This document shows positions 1 to 8,834 of a stretch of DNA of 64,000 nucleotides, one piece after another. Origin of the DNA: Paenibacillus sp. CF384 (GTDB lineage Bacteria; Bacillota; Bacilli; Paenibacillales; Paenibacillaceae); assembly GCF_900106745.1 (NCBI RefSeq), contig NZ_FNNV01000019.1, positions 95,770-159,769 of the forward strand, in the 5' to 3' direction. The notes below the pieces were generated by a model. The model saw nothing but the letters and a program-made list of their open reading frames with translations, was not told the origin of the DNA and did no database searches. A program made the translations under genes and the position numbers. Every line of letters starts with the position of its first letter. Position 1 is the stretch's first letter.

Positions 1-211
1 GAGGGTTATTGAATGCTTTGGTGTAGTTCTCAAGCGTACCGACCCTCGGGAAGAAGTAGATACCGCCCTTCATAGCGTCATAGCCGTCATTGAAGGATAG
101 CGCCAAGAAATAGATAAAGGGATAGAGTGCCGTCAGGCAGAATATGAGCAGCAGCGCATAGTTCACTGTGGAATAGAATCTATCGGATGCCGACAGTTTT
201 CTCACACCCAT
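1..211 (-). CDS. Carbohydrate ABC transporter permease, YtcP/LplC type (partial)
   Basis: Only the first 70 residues are inside the window; the gene runs off the left edge, so its C-terminus is not seen. The ATG at 211 follows a GGAGGTG ribosome site. The visible part begins MGVRKLSASDRF, has one hydrophobic segment (about residues 18-38) and then a periplasmic-type stretch ending ENYTKAFNN. This layout is typical of the second permease of LplBC/YtcQP-type sugar importers. It lies 40 bp downstream of the companion permease in the same orientation, so the two are almost certainly co-transcribed. Substrate cannot be judged. Confidence 0.85.
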   Translation of the reverse strand, partial: MGVRKLSASDRFYSTVNYALLLIFCLTALYPFIYFLALSFNDGYDAMKGGIYFFPRVGTLENYTKAFNNP

Positions 212-251
212 ACCTGCACCTCCTTAGATTCATGTAATAGATTTGGCCTGA

Positions 252-1211
252 TTACCATAGCGATACGTCGCTCACTTTTTTGGACACTTTATTCACGACC
301 ACGATGAGAATCAGCGAGATCATGGACTTGAACAAGCCGATAGCCGTGGAGTAAGCAAATTGTCCCTGCTGAATACCTGTTTTCAATACATAAGTATCTA
401 ATATCTCCGAGACGCTGAGTGTAGCAGGTGTCTGCATCAACCAGATCTGGTCAAAGCCGGCGTTCAGAACGCCGCTGAGCGAGAAGATCAGCAAAATACC
501 AATCGTAGGCGTCAGACATGGCAGCGTAATCTTAAACAGCTTGCTCCACCGACCTGCCCCATCCATTTCCGCTGCTTCGTACAAATGTGGATCGATATTG
601 GTCAAAGCGGCCAAATAAATGATCGAGCCCCATCCTACGCCCTTCCAAATATCCGAAATGACGACCAGCGGATAAAATAAGGATGGCATCCCCATAAAGA
701 AGATCGGCTCATACCCCATATGATCCCTGATGTCATTGACAAGTCCCACGTTAGGAGAAAGAATTTTCTGCATCAGCGTCACAACGACGACCCAAGATAC
801 AAAGTGTGGCAGATAGGAAATCGTTTGGAAGATTCGCTTTAATTTGTTATGCATAACGCCGTTGAGCATCAATGCAAGGATGAGCGGCGCCGGGAATCCA
901 AGTAACAGCTTGAGGAAGCTAATGGACAGCGTATTGTAAAGCACCGAATAGAAACTGGAATCGCCCAAGAATTGTTTGAAATACCGCAGGCCTTCCCAAG
1001 GACTGTGCAAGATCCCCAGGTTGTATTTGAAATCTTTGAACGCAATCAGGATACCGTACATCGGGTAATAGCAGAAAACGACATACCAGATAAAAGCCGG
1101 GAGCATAAATAAGTAGATCGATCTGAAACTCCAAATCTTAGCCCATGCATTGTTCTTGTTTAACCGAGCCACTTCGGGCATGACTTCAACTCTTGCATCT
1201 TTTGCAATCAT
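252..1211 (-). CDS. Sugar ABC transporter permease, LplB/YtcQ-type system
   Basis: A 319-residue inner-membrane permease with about six hydrophobic segments. Near residue 215 it carries the EAA loop that contacts the ATPase (EAAEMDGAGRW), followed by LPCLTPTIGI. The N-terminal cytoplasmic stretch before the first membrane segment (SIYLFMLPAFIWYVV) is usual for this family, which pairs with a lipoprotein binding protein and often the shared MsmX ATPase. An upstream GTG at 1223 is in frame, but GGGAGGAG sits directly before the ATG at 1211, so I chose 1211. It forms an operon with the partial permease at 1-211. A CcpA-type operator lies upstream. Confidence 0.9.
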   Translation of the reverse strand: MIAKDARVEVMPEVARLNKNNAWAKIWSFRSIYLFMLPAFIWYVVFCYYPMYGILIAFKDFKYNLGILHSPWEGLRYFKQFLGDSSFYSVLYNTLSISFLKLLLGFPAPLILALMLNGVMHNKLKRIFQTISYLPHFVSWVVVVTLMQKILSPNVGLVNDIRDHMGYEPIFFMGMPSLFYPLVVISDIWKGVGWGSIIYLAALTNIDPHLYEAAEMDGAGRWSKLFKITLPCLTPTIGILLIFSLSGVLNAGFDQIWLMQTPATLSVSEILDTYVLKTGIQQGQFAYSTAIGLFKSMISLILIVVVNKVSKKVSDVSLW

Positions 1212-1275
1212 TACTCCTCCCACCTTCTACAGGATATGGTCAATCGAAGCCTTTCAAATTAATGAAATCGATTAC

Positions 1276-1289
1276 TGAAATCGTTTTCA
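1276..1289. promoter_or_regulatory. cre-like operator upstream of the sugar permease operon
   Basis: TGAAATCGTTTTCA matches the catabolite-responsive element pattern TGWNANCGNTNWCA at every fixed position. It lies 65 bp upstream of the permease start, where CcpA or a local LacI-family regulator could act. A second, imperfect copy (TGAAATCGATTACT) begins about 13 bp to the left. Binding is inferred from pattern only. Confidence 0.5.
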
Positions 1290-1550
1290 TTAACCTTATA
1301 CAAACATAATATATTTAATATATTTAATCAAGCCTTATCATAGTAAATACTTTCCAACAGCATTCGACAAATCATGATTCTTCTGAATGAAGCTCAGTTT
1401 TGATCAATAAGGGCAAATTACCCAGATTCACGAACTGTCAATACGATTTATTCAAAAATATAACATATTTAATATGTTTTTAAATCGGCAATATATTAAT
1501 TAACCATGAAGAACAAACGAGCCGATGATGCCTTTGCATAAACTTCACAC
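1290..1550. other. AT-rich intergenic region with a short palindrome
   Basis: About 260 bp without a convincing gene. It is very AT-rich, with several ATATTTAATA runs and the near-perfect palindrome AACATATTTAATATGTT at 1462-1478. It presumably holds the promoter of the leftward permease operon. I see no RNA gene here. Confidence 0.4.
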
Positions 1551-1586
1551 AAAAAAAACCACATTGGATTCAATCCAATGTGGTTG
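1551..1586 (-). terminator. Rho-independent terminator after the azoreductase gene
   Basis: A near-perfect hairpin with arms AACCACATTGGATT and AATCCAATGTGGTT is followed, on the minus strand, by a run of eight T. It lies 22 bp past the stop of the azoreductase gene, the last gene of the azoreductase-cupin group. Confidence 0.85.
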
Positions 1587-1607
1587 CTTATTGTTTTTTA
1601 TAGGCTA

Positions 1608-2261
1608 TCAGTGCTTCATTTCAGGAACTTTGGCTAAATAGGACGCGGCTCCCTCAGCCTCTTTATAAGCTTTCGCCAATATTTCATTCCGATCTAATAC
1701 AGCTGTTCCTTGAACTCTGACGATCTGATAATCTTCAATGCCGAGGAAATGAAACATGGATTTGAGATATTTATGGGAAAATTCAACTTCCGTATACCAG
1801 TCATTATTGGTGTACACGGCACCGCTGGCTTGGATAACAAGAAGGCTTCGACCGTCATTTAACAGCCCTACCGAACCATTCTCCGTATATTTGAATGTCT
1901 CGCGAGGAATCAGGATGTTATCCATATAATCTTTAAGCTTGGAGGAAATATTAAAGTTATGCAGCGGCATTGCGATGACATATTTATTGGCGCTCTTGAA
2001 TTGCTGCAGCACTTCAGCCATCCGCGATGTTACTTTCTGTTCATCGGCAGTAAGCTTCTCGCCTTTCGCAAGCTTGTCCCATGCACTTAGTACCGTTTCG
2101 TCGACTGCCGGTACTTCTTCGCTGTACAGATTAATCTGTTCGATGGTCTCACTTGGATTCAATTCCTTATAGGTCTTCACAAAATGATGAAGAACGTTCG
2201 AACTGAAAGACGTTTCCGATTCTACCTTCGGATGGGCATTAATGATAAGCATTTTATTCAT
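1608..2261 (-). CDS. azoR: FMN-dependent NADH azoreductase / quinone reductase
   Basis: A 217-residue flavodoxin-fold oxidoreductase of the AzoR/AzoJ family. Family members reduce azo dyes and quinones by two electrons with NADH and bound FMN. The N-terminus MNKMLIINAHPK and the stretch YVIAMPLHNFNISSKLKDY are typical flavin-binding parts. Length is close to the usual 200-215. The ATG follows AGGAGAG. It is last of four same-strand genes (three cupins upstream), convergent with nothing, and divergent as a group from an Rrf2-type regulator. Firmicute azoreductases in such arrangements often answer quinone or electrophile stress; that role is inferred. Confidence 0.88.
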   Translation of the reverse strand: MNKMLIINAHPKVESETSFSSNVLHHFVKTYKELNPSETIEQINLYSEEVPAVDETVLSAWDKLAKGEKLTADEQKVTSRMAEVLQQFKSANKYVIAMPLHNFNISSKLKDYMDNILIPRETFKYTENGSVGLLNDGRSLLVIQASGAVYTNNDWYTEVEFSHKYLKSMFHFLGIEDYQIVRVQGTAVLDRNEILAKAYKEAEGAASYLAKVPEMKH

Positions 2262-2304
2262 GTGTCTCTCTCCTTCTGATGTGGAAGTCCTGTGTTAGGT
2301 AATG

Positions 2305-2763
2305 TTAGCCAAGCGAGATGCCAATTGATGCATTGTCCTCAGGGGTACCTAGCCAATAACCATAAGCCAGAGCTACTGTAACGAAATGCATTAACACTTC
2401 AGGCGCGGGAGGGCCTGGTGGCACAGTATCAGTCGGTCGTCCTATTTCATTGAAGAATTCGCCCATTTTCGCCGTCGATGCGACTAACAAGGTTACGGTT
2501 TCGTTAGAGGCGTTTCTCCAAGCGTGCTTTACGTTTCCCGGAATATCGATCGTTTCACCGGCGGTAACCGCTCTCCAGCTGTCGTTTGTGAAAGCCTCGA
2601 GTTCACCTGAAAGAACAACGAAGGTTTCGCGATCATCATGACTATGAACAGGAACGATTACACCCGGCGGAACTTCAGCCTTCATCAGGGAGTAGTCCCT
2701 ATTTTCCGATAAGTCTGTTAAGAGTTGAATACGTGGTCCCATGACATCCAAAACTGCTGACAT
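2305..2763 (-). CDS. Cupin domain protein
   Basis: A 152-residue single-domain cupin. It shows the first metal-binding motif as PVHSHDDRETFVVLSGELEAF and the second around IPGNVKHAWRNAS. The start is the ATG at 2763, placed 8 bp after GGAGG; an in-frame TTG lies inside that ribosome site. It lies 43 bp upstream of the azoreductase gene and 58 bp downstream of another cupin. Substrate is unknown. Small cupins next to azoreductases and quinone-type regulators are often dioxygenase-like, which is only a suggestion here. Confidence 0.8.
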   Translation of the reverse strand: MSAVLDVMGPRIQLLTDLSENRDYSLMKAEVPPGVIVPVHSHDDRETFVVLSGELEAFTNDSWRAVTAGETIDIPGNVKHAWRNASNETVTLLVASTAKMGEFFNEIGRPTDTVPPGPPAPEVLMHFVTVALAYGYWLGTPEDNASIGISLG

Positions 2764-2821
2764 ATTAGTAGCCTCCAAATAAGTGCTTTGATTTTATGAA
2801 AATGACAGTGCATTCGTTACG

Positions 2822-3310
2822 TTATTTATGAAGTGGCGGACCCACTATATCTACGTGAAATGTTTTGCATACTTTCTCCATTTCATCTAATGGCATCCCG
2901 TTTATTGTCTGCCAGAAAGCTTCTTCTCCACCTGGAATAAACATGATCTGCACATGTAAACGAGAGTCGCCAAAATTAGCGAAAGCATGAGGCGTACCTT
3001 TGGGAATGTTGACGATATCGCCCACTCCCGCATCAAACTCTTCTCCATCTACACGAAATCGAACTTGTCCTTCCAAGATACGGAATATTTCATCGGTTCT
3101 CTGGTGAATGTGAAGCATCGGTCCATACGGCGGTTCATCCTTCGGGTCCATCATGACTTCAATCAAGGAGTATGTTCCATTCGTATCTTCGCCTTTAATG
3201 CGGATTCTATACTTTTCTCCGGGGGTATGGATCAAGTCGATCCACTCCGCTTCCTCATTTTGTCGAAAAATGGCATGTAGTTCTTTGTCAGTTTGTTCAT
3301 GATGTGTCAT
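2822..3310 (-). CDS. Cupin domain protein
   Basis: A 162-residue cupin whose core reads HIHQRTDEIFRILEGQVRF, then GDIVNIPKGTPHAFAN. These are the two conserved cupin motifs with their His and Glu metal ligands. It is clearly paralogous to the next gene upstream (3325-3819): both share the xRxTDEIFRxxEG core and the RIRxxGEDTNGxYS segment, so a tandem duplication is likely. The ATG at 3310 follows a GAGGG site. Function is unassigned. Confidence 0.8.
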   Translation of the reverse strand: MTHHEQTDKELHAIFRQNEEAEWIDLIHTPGEKYRIRIKGEDTNGTYSLIEVMMDPKDEPPYGPMLHIHQRTDEIFRILEGQVRFRVDGEEFDAGVGDIVNIPKGTPHAFANFGDSRLHVQIMFIPGGEEAFWQTINGMPLDEMEKVCKTFHVDIVGPPLHK

Positions 3311-3324
3311 GCAATTGCCCTCAT

Positions 3325-3819
3325 TTATTGTTCAAGTGGTGGCCCAGTGAAGATGACCTGATATTTGGTTCTGGACAGTTCAATGATTTCTTCGATTGTC
3401 TTGCCGACACAGTCCTGGAATGCAAGCTCATCGCCCGCGGGAGTAAACGTAATTTGCAGATGCAGCGGAGTGTTAAGGTCGAAATTTGCGAAAGTATGCT
3501 CCGTGCCTTTGGGAACGACAACGATATCGCCCGCTTCCGCATCGATCTCCTTGCCGTCTAAATAGAATCGAGCCTTTCCTTCAATGACGCGGAAAATCTC
3601 GTCGGTTCTTTCATGAACATGAATGGGCGGGCCAAATGATGAACCGTAGGAAGAATCCTTAACCAGATCCAAGATGGAGTATGCGCCATTCGTGTCTTCG
3701 CCTGTTACGCGAATACAGATTCGTTCACCCGGTACGTGTTCCACTTGCTGCCACTCGATTTCTTTATTCCGGTGAGAAACAGCTTTGCGTTCCTTTGCTT
3801 CTTCGTGATGATTGCTCAT
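3325..3819 (-). CDS. Cupin domain protein, tandem paralogue
   Basis: A 164-residue cupin with HVHERTDEIFRVIEGKARF and GDIVVVPKGTEHTFANF as its two metal-binding motifs. It is the first gene of the leftward group of three cupins and an azoreductase, and begins 9 bp after a GGAGG site. It lies 14 bp from its paralogue at 2822-3310. The group faces the Rrf2-type regulator across about 220 bp of promoter DNA, which suggests common control. Confidence 0.8.
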   Translation of the reverse strand: MSNHHEEAKERKAVSHRNKEIEWQQVEHVPGERICIRVTGEDTNGAYSILDLVKDSSYGSSFGPPIHVHERTDEIFRVIEGKARFYLDGKEIDAEAGDIVVVPKGTEHTFANFDLNTPLHLQITFTPAGDELAFQDCVGKTIEEIIELSRTKYQVIFTGPPLEQ

Positions 3820-3839
3820 GCAGTCTAACCTCCGTTAAT

Positions 3840-4042
3840 CCTGTTCTCTATCTCGCTTATTAATCGTCGACAACGTTTATCGTCTATAAGGATTGTCTAT
3901 AATATAGCCATTAACATCGAGGATGTCAAATGAAAGGCAGCGCATTTCAACTTACAAATTCCGCCAAGCCTCAATTGACAAGGGTATGAATCCCCCCTAA
4001 GATGTTAGTATTACGTTTCACGTCCAGAAAGCAGGTGTTTGC
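3840..4042. promoter_or_regulatory. Divergent promoter region between cupin genes and Rrf2 regulator
   Basis: Rightward, TTGACA at 3975-3980 and TAAGAT at 3998-4003, spaced by 17 bp, make a good sigma-A promoter for the regulator gene. Near the leftward side, GTCTATAA occurs twice as a direct repeat (3882-3889 and 3895-3902), 13 bp apart centre to centre. This is a plausible site for the Rrf2 protein or for the leftward promoter. Confidence 0.5.
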
Positions 4043-4549
4043 ATGCAGTACAGTATAGGTGTTGAATATGCGCTGCATTGCTTGGTATATTTAATCGACA
4101 TTCCGTCTGATGAGACTATAGGAATTAAAGAGCTTTCAGCGTTTCAAGGCATTTCCGAGACCTATCTGTCGAAAATTTTCGGAAAATTAACGAAAGCCGG
4201 CATCGTCAGATCCGTTCCCGGGGTAAAAGGCGGCTATAGATTAGCCAAGCCTCCTGCGGAAATCTCGTTTTGGGATGTCGTAGAAGCCGTTGAAGGCCAA
4301 GCGCCTATTTTTCAATGCAAAAATATTAAAGATAACAGTTATCTGTGCCGTGAGGACGAGGAGTTTGCGGCATGCACCAAGGCCACTCCCTGCGTCATTA
4401 ACTTAACGATGCGCGATGCCGAGGAAACCATGCGTAATCAACTTCGCACCAAATCGCTGAGTTGGCTGAACGAAGAGCTCGATCGCGTATTAACGCCTAA
4501 GTCTCGCCAAGATACGCGTAACTATTTCGCTCAGGGTAATAGTGGTTGA
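4043..4549 (+). CDS. Rrf2 family transcriptional regulator
   Basis: A 168-residue winged-helix regulator. The first 80 residues hold the Rrf2 helix-turn-helix (SAFQGISETYLSKIFGKL) and wing (GVKGGYRLAKPP). The C-terminal half has cysteines at CKN, YLCRE, FAACTK and TPCV. Three or more Cys in this region are typical of members that hold an Fe-S cluster or sense redox by thiols. It is divergent from the cupin-azoreductase genes, which it probably controls. The ligand is unknown. Family relatives include IscR, NsrR, CymR and HypR; I cannot choose among them. Confidence 0.88.
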   Translation: MQYSIGVEYALHCLVYLIDIPSDETIGIKELSAFQGISETYLSKIFGKLTKAGIVRSVPGVKGGYRLAKPPAEISFWDVVEAVEGQAPIFQCKNIKDNSYLCREDEEFAACTKATPCVINLTMRDAEETMRNQLRTKSLSWLNEELDRVLTPKSRQDTRNYFAQGNSG

Positions 4550-4577
4550 TCTCTCTACGCTCGAGGATAGGACTCAA

Positions 4578-4619
4578 ACACAAAAAATCACAGCCACATA
4601 CGGCTGTGATTTTTTGTGT
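4578..4619. terminator. Bidirectional terminator
   Basis: Arms ACACAAAAAATCACAGCC and GGCTGTGATTTTTTGTGT form a long hairpin with T runs on both strands. It lies between the convergent Rrf2 and GH43 genes and can end both transcripts. Confidence 0.9.
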
Positions 4620-4643
4620 GTTTATGACAATGCTGCTCTTCTA

Positions 4644-6737
4644 TTATGAGAGCTCGGTAATCTCGATTCCGGAAAGCTGCGCAGGGACTGAGAATCCGAG
4701 GCCCAGCATCGTTCCTCCGCATCTCTCCCCTTGATAAATTAGATACTCGTCCAACAGAATCAAGCAATTGTTCCGGGTCTGGCGCAGTTCAAGCGTATGC
4801 ACGTCTCTAAAATCAAAGTACGCAGGCAGCTCTGCCTGAAGCACAACCTGACCGTCCGTTCCCTCTACCTTAACTTCAAGACCAGCGCGATCCAGCGTCA
4901 ATGTAAACGCCGGTCCGGACAACCGGCTTGGCGTCTCTGACAGACACAGCTGGAACATGCCTGCCGAACCCGAACCGCCTCCTTGCTCGAATTGAAGGTC
5001 AGCACGAAACTGAAACGGCTTGCCGAGCATCTCTTCTTTCATCCATAACAACGATGGTTTATTGCTGGCTGCACAATACAAAACGCCTTCTTTGACTTGC
5101 CACGTCGCGGCATGATCATCTTCTTCATCAACCTGAAGCATGCCGATGAAGGCTTCCGTGGTCTTCGCGTTCAATTGCGCATGCGGCGTGACGGCAACGC
5201 CGGCGAACTTCGCACGGGTGTAGTGAGTAACCAGCCCTATACGTCCCGATGATACCGGGAATCGTCCTTCCAGTGTAGGTACATCATCCACAAGTACCTC
5301 GATTAGTTGACCAACCTTGGTTATCGTCAGCTTATGGAACACCGAGTAGCAGAGTGCCTGATCCAGCTTGACCCGCACGGGTTCACTCTTCAAACCGTTC
5401 ATTACAGAGAAAACAATCAGTTCCTTCTTTCCTACATCCAGCAGTACTTGTACATGATTGCGCATATCGGAATAGCCGATGTACGCCCCATACAATCCGC
5501 CCATATGGTTGGGCTCCCACTTGACGTTCAGCTCATAGACGAAGTGAGTGAATGACTCCGTTGACAGCGCCGTCCCGATTCCTACGAGACTATTCTGCAG
5601 TGCTTCGTATCCGCCTGCCGACCAAGCCCCGGAATCGATGCTCCATCGTGGGGACAAGCTCTCCACTTCTGCCGTTTCGAACAGATCGCGGAATACAGGC
5701 ATCGCCGGCGCATCCTGCATCGTATGCGAAGGACCCGGCACCCACATCCGATCGCCCTTCCAAAGAAGCGGATCAATCCGCATCTGGCGCTGCTCCTTGT
5801 GGGGGATGCGCTGTTGATGGTTGTCCCGTCCGTGATAAACGATCCAGTCATCCACATTATTCGGAGCCTTGACTACGGAATGGTGACCCACGCCTTCAAC
5901 ATCGTCATTCCGACGCATCAGCGGTTCGTACACATGCTCACTCGGAACCTTCTTCCACTCTCTCTCGGCAATACCGCTGCCTGTGTCAACAGTCATGGAA
6001 TAACCAATGAAATAATAGGGTTTGGTAAAAGCGTTCCCGCTGTACATGACGTACCCTCGCCCCCGGCGATGCAGATAGCATGCCCCTTCAATCGTATGCC
6101 AGTTGCGGCCATCGCCAAACCGATTCTCTTCATAGATTTCCTCATCAAGCGTCGGTTTGACGACAAGCTGGGGCTTGCCTTCAGGCGTAATAGGATCAAG
6201 CAAGCGATCAACGAGAATAACCGTCCCCGGACGATCTCTGTCGATGCCCATCGTATTGTTGTCCGAGTAGAATAGGAACAACCGTCCTTGTTCATCCTTT
6301 ACGACATGCGCATCGATGGTAAAGGTGTCGTATAACGTCTTCACATAGGAAAAAGGCCCTTCCGGCCGATCAGATGTCGCAACGAGCAAATACTCGTAAT
6401 GAGGATCGGTTTCGCCCAGAGCAACGGAGGATACATACATATAGAAGATTCCGTTAAGGTAAATGACAGCAGGCGCCCAGTAGCCCTCGCGATCAGGCAT
6501 GGAGAATGCATACCCCAGCGGCTCCCAGTCGACGAGATTAGCGGAACGCATAACCGGCACACCCGCTCCTCCGGTAGCAAAACAATAGTACAATCCGTTG
6601 TGCTTCAATACATACGGATCGGGATGAACCGAGGAGTATGCTCCGCTCGATTCGGCACCTTTGTACAGCGGATTCTCGTAAACTCCGGCATGCTTGGACA
6701 ACGGAAGTCCCGTTGTCAATTTCCCTAATTGCTTCAC
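4644..6737 (-). CDS. Glycoside hydrolase family 43 protein with C-terminal lectin-like modules
   Basis: A 697-residue protein with no signal peptide, so probably cytoplasmic. The N-terminal half is a five-bladed GH43 domain: catalytic base Asp40 (VHPDPY), pKa-tuning Asp142 (TIDAHVV) and general acid Glu217 (HTIEGACYL). Family members cleave arabinose or xylose side chains. The C-terminal half (about residues 350-697) holds two beta-rich modules of the DUF1349/LamG kind. The start is a GTG at 6737 placed 6 bp after GGAG; an in-frame TTG at 6788 has no good ribosome site. Exact substrate is unknown. Confidence 0.87.
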   Translation of the reverse strand: MKQLGKLTTGLPLSKHAGVYENPLYKGAESSGAYSSVHPDPYVLKHNGLYYCFATGGAGVPVMRSANLVDWEPLGYAFSMPDREGYWAPAVIYLNGIFYMYVSSVALGETDPHYEYLLVATSDRPEGPFSYVKTLYDTFTIDAHVVKDEQGRLFLFYSDNNTMGIDRDRPGTVILVDRLLDPITPEGKPQLVVKPTLDEEIYEENRFGDGRNWHTIEGACYLHRRGRGYVMYSGNAFTKPYYFIGYSMTVDTGSGIAEREWKKVPSEHVYEPLMRRNDDVEGVGHHSVVKAPNNVDDWIVYHGRDNHQQRIPHKEQRQMRIDPLLWKGDRMWVPGPSHTMQDAPAMPVFRDLFETAEVESLSPRWSIDSGAWSAGGYEALQNSLVGIGTALSTESFTHFVYELNVKWEPNHMGGLYGAYIGYSDMRNHVQVLLDVGKKELIVFSVMNGLKSEPVRVKLDQALCYSVFHKLTITKVGQLIEVLVDDVPTLEGRFPVSSGRIGLVTHYTRAKFAGVAVTPHAQLNAKTTEAFIGMLQVDEEDDHAATWQVKEGVLYCAASNKPSLLWMKEEMLGKPFQFRADLQFEQGGGSGSAGMFQLCLSETPSRLSGPAFTLTLDRAGLEVKVEGTDGQVVLQAELPAYFDFRDVHTLELRQTRNNCLILLDEYLIYQGERCGGTMLGLGFSVPAQLSGIEITELS

Positions 6738-6821
6738 CGCTAGCTCCGTCCTTTCGCTTGGAAAGATATGAAAGATATGATGCTCCAAGTGTATACTATA
6801 GGATCAATTTTGAGTATATAA

Positions 6822-6867
6822 AAACGCCGGATCGAACCGCAGCATATCGCGGGTCCATCCGGCGTTT
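6822..6867 (-). terminator. Terminator after the acyltransferase gene
   Basis: Hairpin with arms AAACGCCGGAT and ATCCGGCGTTT and an inner GCGGG pairing. On the minus strand it is followed by TTTTTATAT. It separates the acyltransferase gene from the GH43 gene. Confidence 0.85.
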
Positions 6868-6901
6868 CTACTGGATTATGTTTGTTCCTTTCCCGTTACA
6901 C

Positions 6902-8023
6902 TCAAACGTCGTTGGAGAGCGGGACACTGACATCAGTCCGCTTTGTTTTCTTCGTCATACGTTCCCTTAATTTCAAGAACGGAACCTCGTAATAGCGATG
7001 CATAACAAACGTAAACCCGATTAACAAGACGAGGGCAAAGATTAGCAAATACAAGCTGTGACCGACACTCGCCGTCGTGTTCTCCCTACTGAACCAGATG
7101 AACAGGTTCCAATGAAACAAGTAATACCCGTAGCTTTGGGAGCTGATGAAACCGACCCACGCACGACATTTCGGAAGCCGTTCCAGCTTAGGGATATTCA
7201 CTTCAACTACCGCAATGAGCAAGGCGATAAATAAGGAAACCAGACTAAAGAGAATCGTCCGGGCAAACCAGGACTGGTCCATCGTTTGCGCCTGAATGCC
7301 GTTATAGACATAGAAACCGCTAAAGCCGATCAATCCGGCCACCGCAACGAGCAAGGATGCCTTACCGGCCAAGTACTTTCGATAGAGAGAGGCATGATAG
7401 CACTTGATACCGGCTAGAATGACGCCAAACACCAGACTGTCCAGGCGTAATGGGATTTGCTTGCGAATGCCGTAATCCCACACCGGCTGATTGGCGTGCA
7501 CTTCCATCATTCGAAGGATGGGAAAGACAAGGATGAGCACAGCGGAAATGCCGAAGAAAGCGGCTGATTTGTTGCGAAATTTCCCGGCCAGCAGCAGCGG
7601 GAACGGAATCAGCAGATAGAACCATTCCTCAATCGATAAACTCCATGATATCGGCAGAAAGCCTAAATGCTGTTCATTAAAGTTCTGCAGAAAAACAAGG
7701 TTCGTAAGATTCATGTGATCGTTAAAGAACAGGTATGTTGTGACTACCGCAAAGAAGTAGAGCGGCAGCGTTCGAAACCAACGACGAACATAAAAGGTTT
7801 TGAGCCCGGATAGGGATCCGTTCTCCACGACATCTTGAAGCAAGATCCGTCCAATCAGAAAACCGCTAAGCACAAAAAACAATTCTACGCCTAAGTAGCC
7901 GGTCACATAATTGAGCGGGTTAAAATCATGGTACGGCATGAAAAAGAACCCCATCCCATGGCAGAACAATACGAGTAAAATCGCGGTGCTGCGGATAATA
8001 TCCAGTCCGGCATTGCGTTCCAT
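6902..8023 (-). CDS. Membrane acyltransferase, family 3 (OafA/YrhL-like)
   Basis: A 373-residue integral membrane protein with about ten hydrophobic segments. It begins MERNAGLDIIRSTAILLVLF, the usual start of acyltransferase-3 proteins, followed by the catalytic-type His in FCHGMGFF and the conserved GYLGVELFFVLSGFLIGR. Such enzymes O-acylate polysaccharides or other surface molecules using cytoplasmic acyl donors. A longer in-frame start exists upstream, but it overlaps the regulator gene. The ATG at 8023 has GAGGAG 8 bp before it. It lies 13 bp after the DeoR gene and is probably co-transcribed. Confidence 0.87.
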   Translation of the reverse strand: MERNAGLDIIRSTAILLVLFCHGMGFFFMPYHDFNPLNYVTGYLGVELFFVLSGFLIGRILLQDVVENGSLSGLKTFYVRRWFRTLPLYFFAVVTTYLFFNDHMNLTNLVFLQNFNEQHLGFLPISWSLSIEEWFYLLIPFPLLLAGKFRNKSAAFFGISAVLILVFPILRMMEVHANQPVWDYGIRKQIPLRLDSLVFGVILAGIKCYHASLYRKYLAGKASLLVAVAGLIGFSGFYVYNGIQAQTMDQSWFARTILFSLVSLFIALLIAVVEVNIPKLERLPKCRAWVGFISSQSYGYYLFHWNLFIWFSRENTTASVGHSLYLLIFALVLLIGFTFVMHRYYEVPFLKLRERMTKKTKRTDVSVPLSNDV

Positions 8024-8036
8024 GACTCCGCACTCC

Positions 8037-8801
8037 TCATTCCTTAAGCTGGATAACTTCAATCGATCGGCGCCGAAGCTGCTGCACATCTTCGGCAGAT
8101 GTTTCAGCATCCGTAATGAGTCGATCAATGCGATCCCAGCTCGTTATCGTCATAAAGGCTTGCGTATTAAACTTGCTGTAGTCCGCCAATAAATAAACCT
8201 GCTCGGCCATTCCGATCATTTTCCGTTTCACGCGGGCTTGCAGCTCGTTGGATTCCGAAATGCCGCGTTCCATATGCGCCCCTTTGCAGGAGATGAACGC
8301 TTTATCGACGTGATATTCTTCCAACGATTGCTCGGCTAAAGGGCCGACGAACGAGAGTGAGTTAGGTACAAGCATCCCGCCCGTACTGATCACAACTACA
8401 TTTTTCTTTTCACTTAACACGAAGGCTACCTTCAACGAATTCGTCAATACCGTGAGGGGAATATCGGGCAATTGCACAGCGAGGTGCCACGCCGTTGTGC
8501 TGGCATCCAGCACGATCCGATCATTAGGCGCGACAAACTTTGCAGCTTCCACCGCGATAAGCTGTTTCTCCGCAACATGTACCGTTTCTCTAAGCAAGTA
8601 CGATGTTTCGTGCGTCTGCGGGCCGATGCGAATGGCGCCTCCGTAGCTGCGCTGCAGTCTCCCTGCCCCTTCCAGGCGATCCAAGTCGCGGCGAATCGTT
8701 TCCTCTGTTACGTTGCACGATTGGCTGAGCTCGGTAACACGAACGCTTCCCTTCTCGTTCACCATCCGAAGGATGTGTTGATGCCTTTCCGCGACAATCA
8801 T
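8037..8801 (-). CDS. DeoR/GlpR family transcriptional regulator
   Basis: A 254-residue repressor. It has an N-terminal HTH (VRVTELSQSCNVTEETIRRD, residues 19-38), then LERLxGAGRLQRSYGGAI-like linker residues, and a C-terminal sugar-phosphate sensor domain with DASTTAWHLA and FISCKGAHMERGISE. Regulators of this family usually answer phosphorylated sugars. It heads the pair with the acyltransferase gene, and the GH43 gene follows. The sugar is not known. Confidence 0.9.
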   Translation of the reverse strand: MIVAERHQHILRMVNEKGSVRVTELSQSCNVTEETIRRDLDRLEGAGRLQRSYGGAIRIGPQTHETSYLLRETVHVAEKQLIAVEAAKFVAPNDRIVLDASTTAWHLAVQLPDIPLTVLTNSLKVAFVLSEKKNVVVISTGGMLVPNSLSFVGPLAEQSLEEYHVDKAFISCKGAHMERGISESNELQARVKRKMIGMAEQVYLLADYSKFNTQAFMTITSWDRIDRLITDAETSAEDVQQLRRRSIEVIQLKE

Positions 8802-8834
8802 AACTGTCCCCCCTTACCAGGCTGCATCATCCGA

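Noticed and set aside
5724..6275. Long plus-strand open frame of 183 codons
   Set aside because: It lies antisense inside the GH43 gene, has no ribosome site, no recognisable motifs and a composition expected from the high-GC shadow of a real gene.
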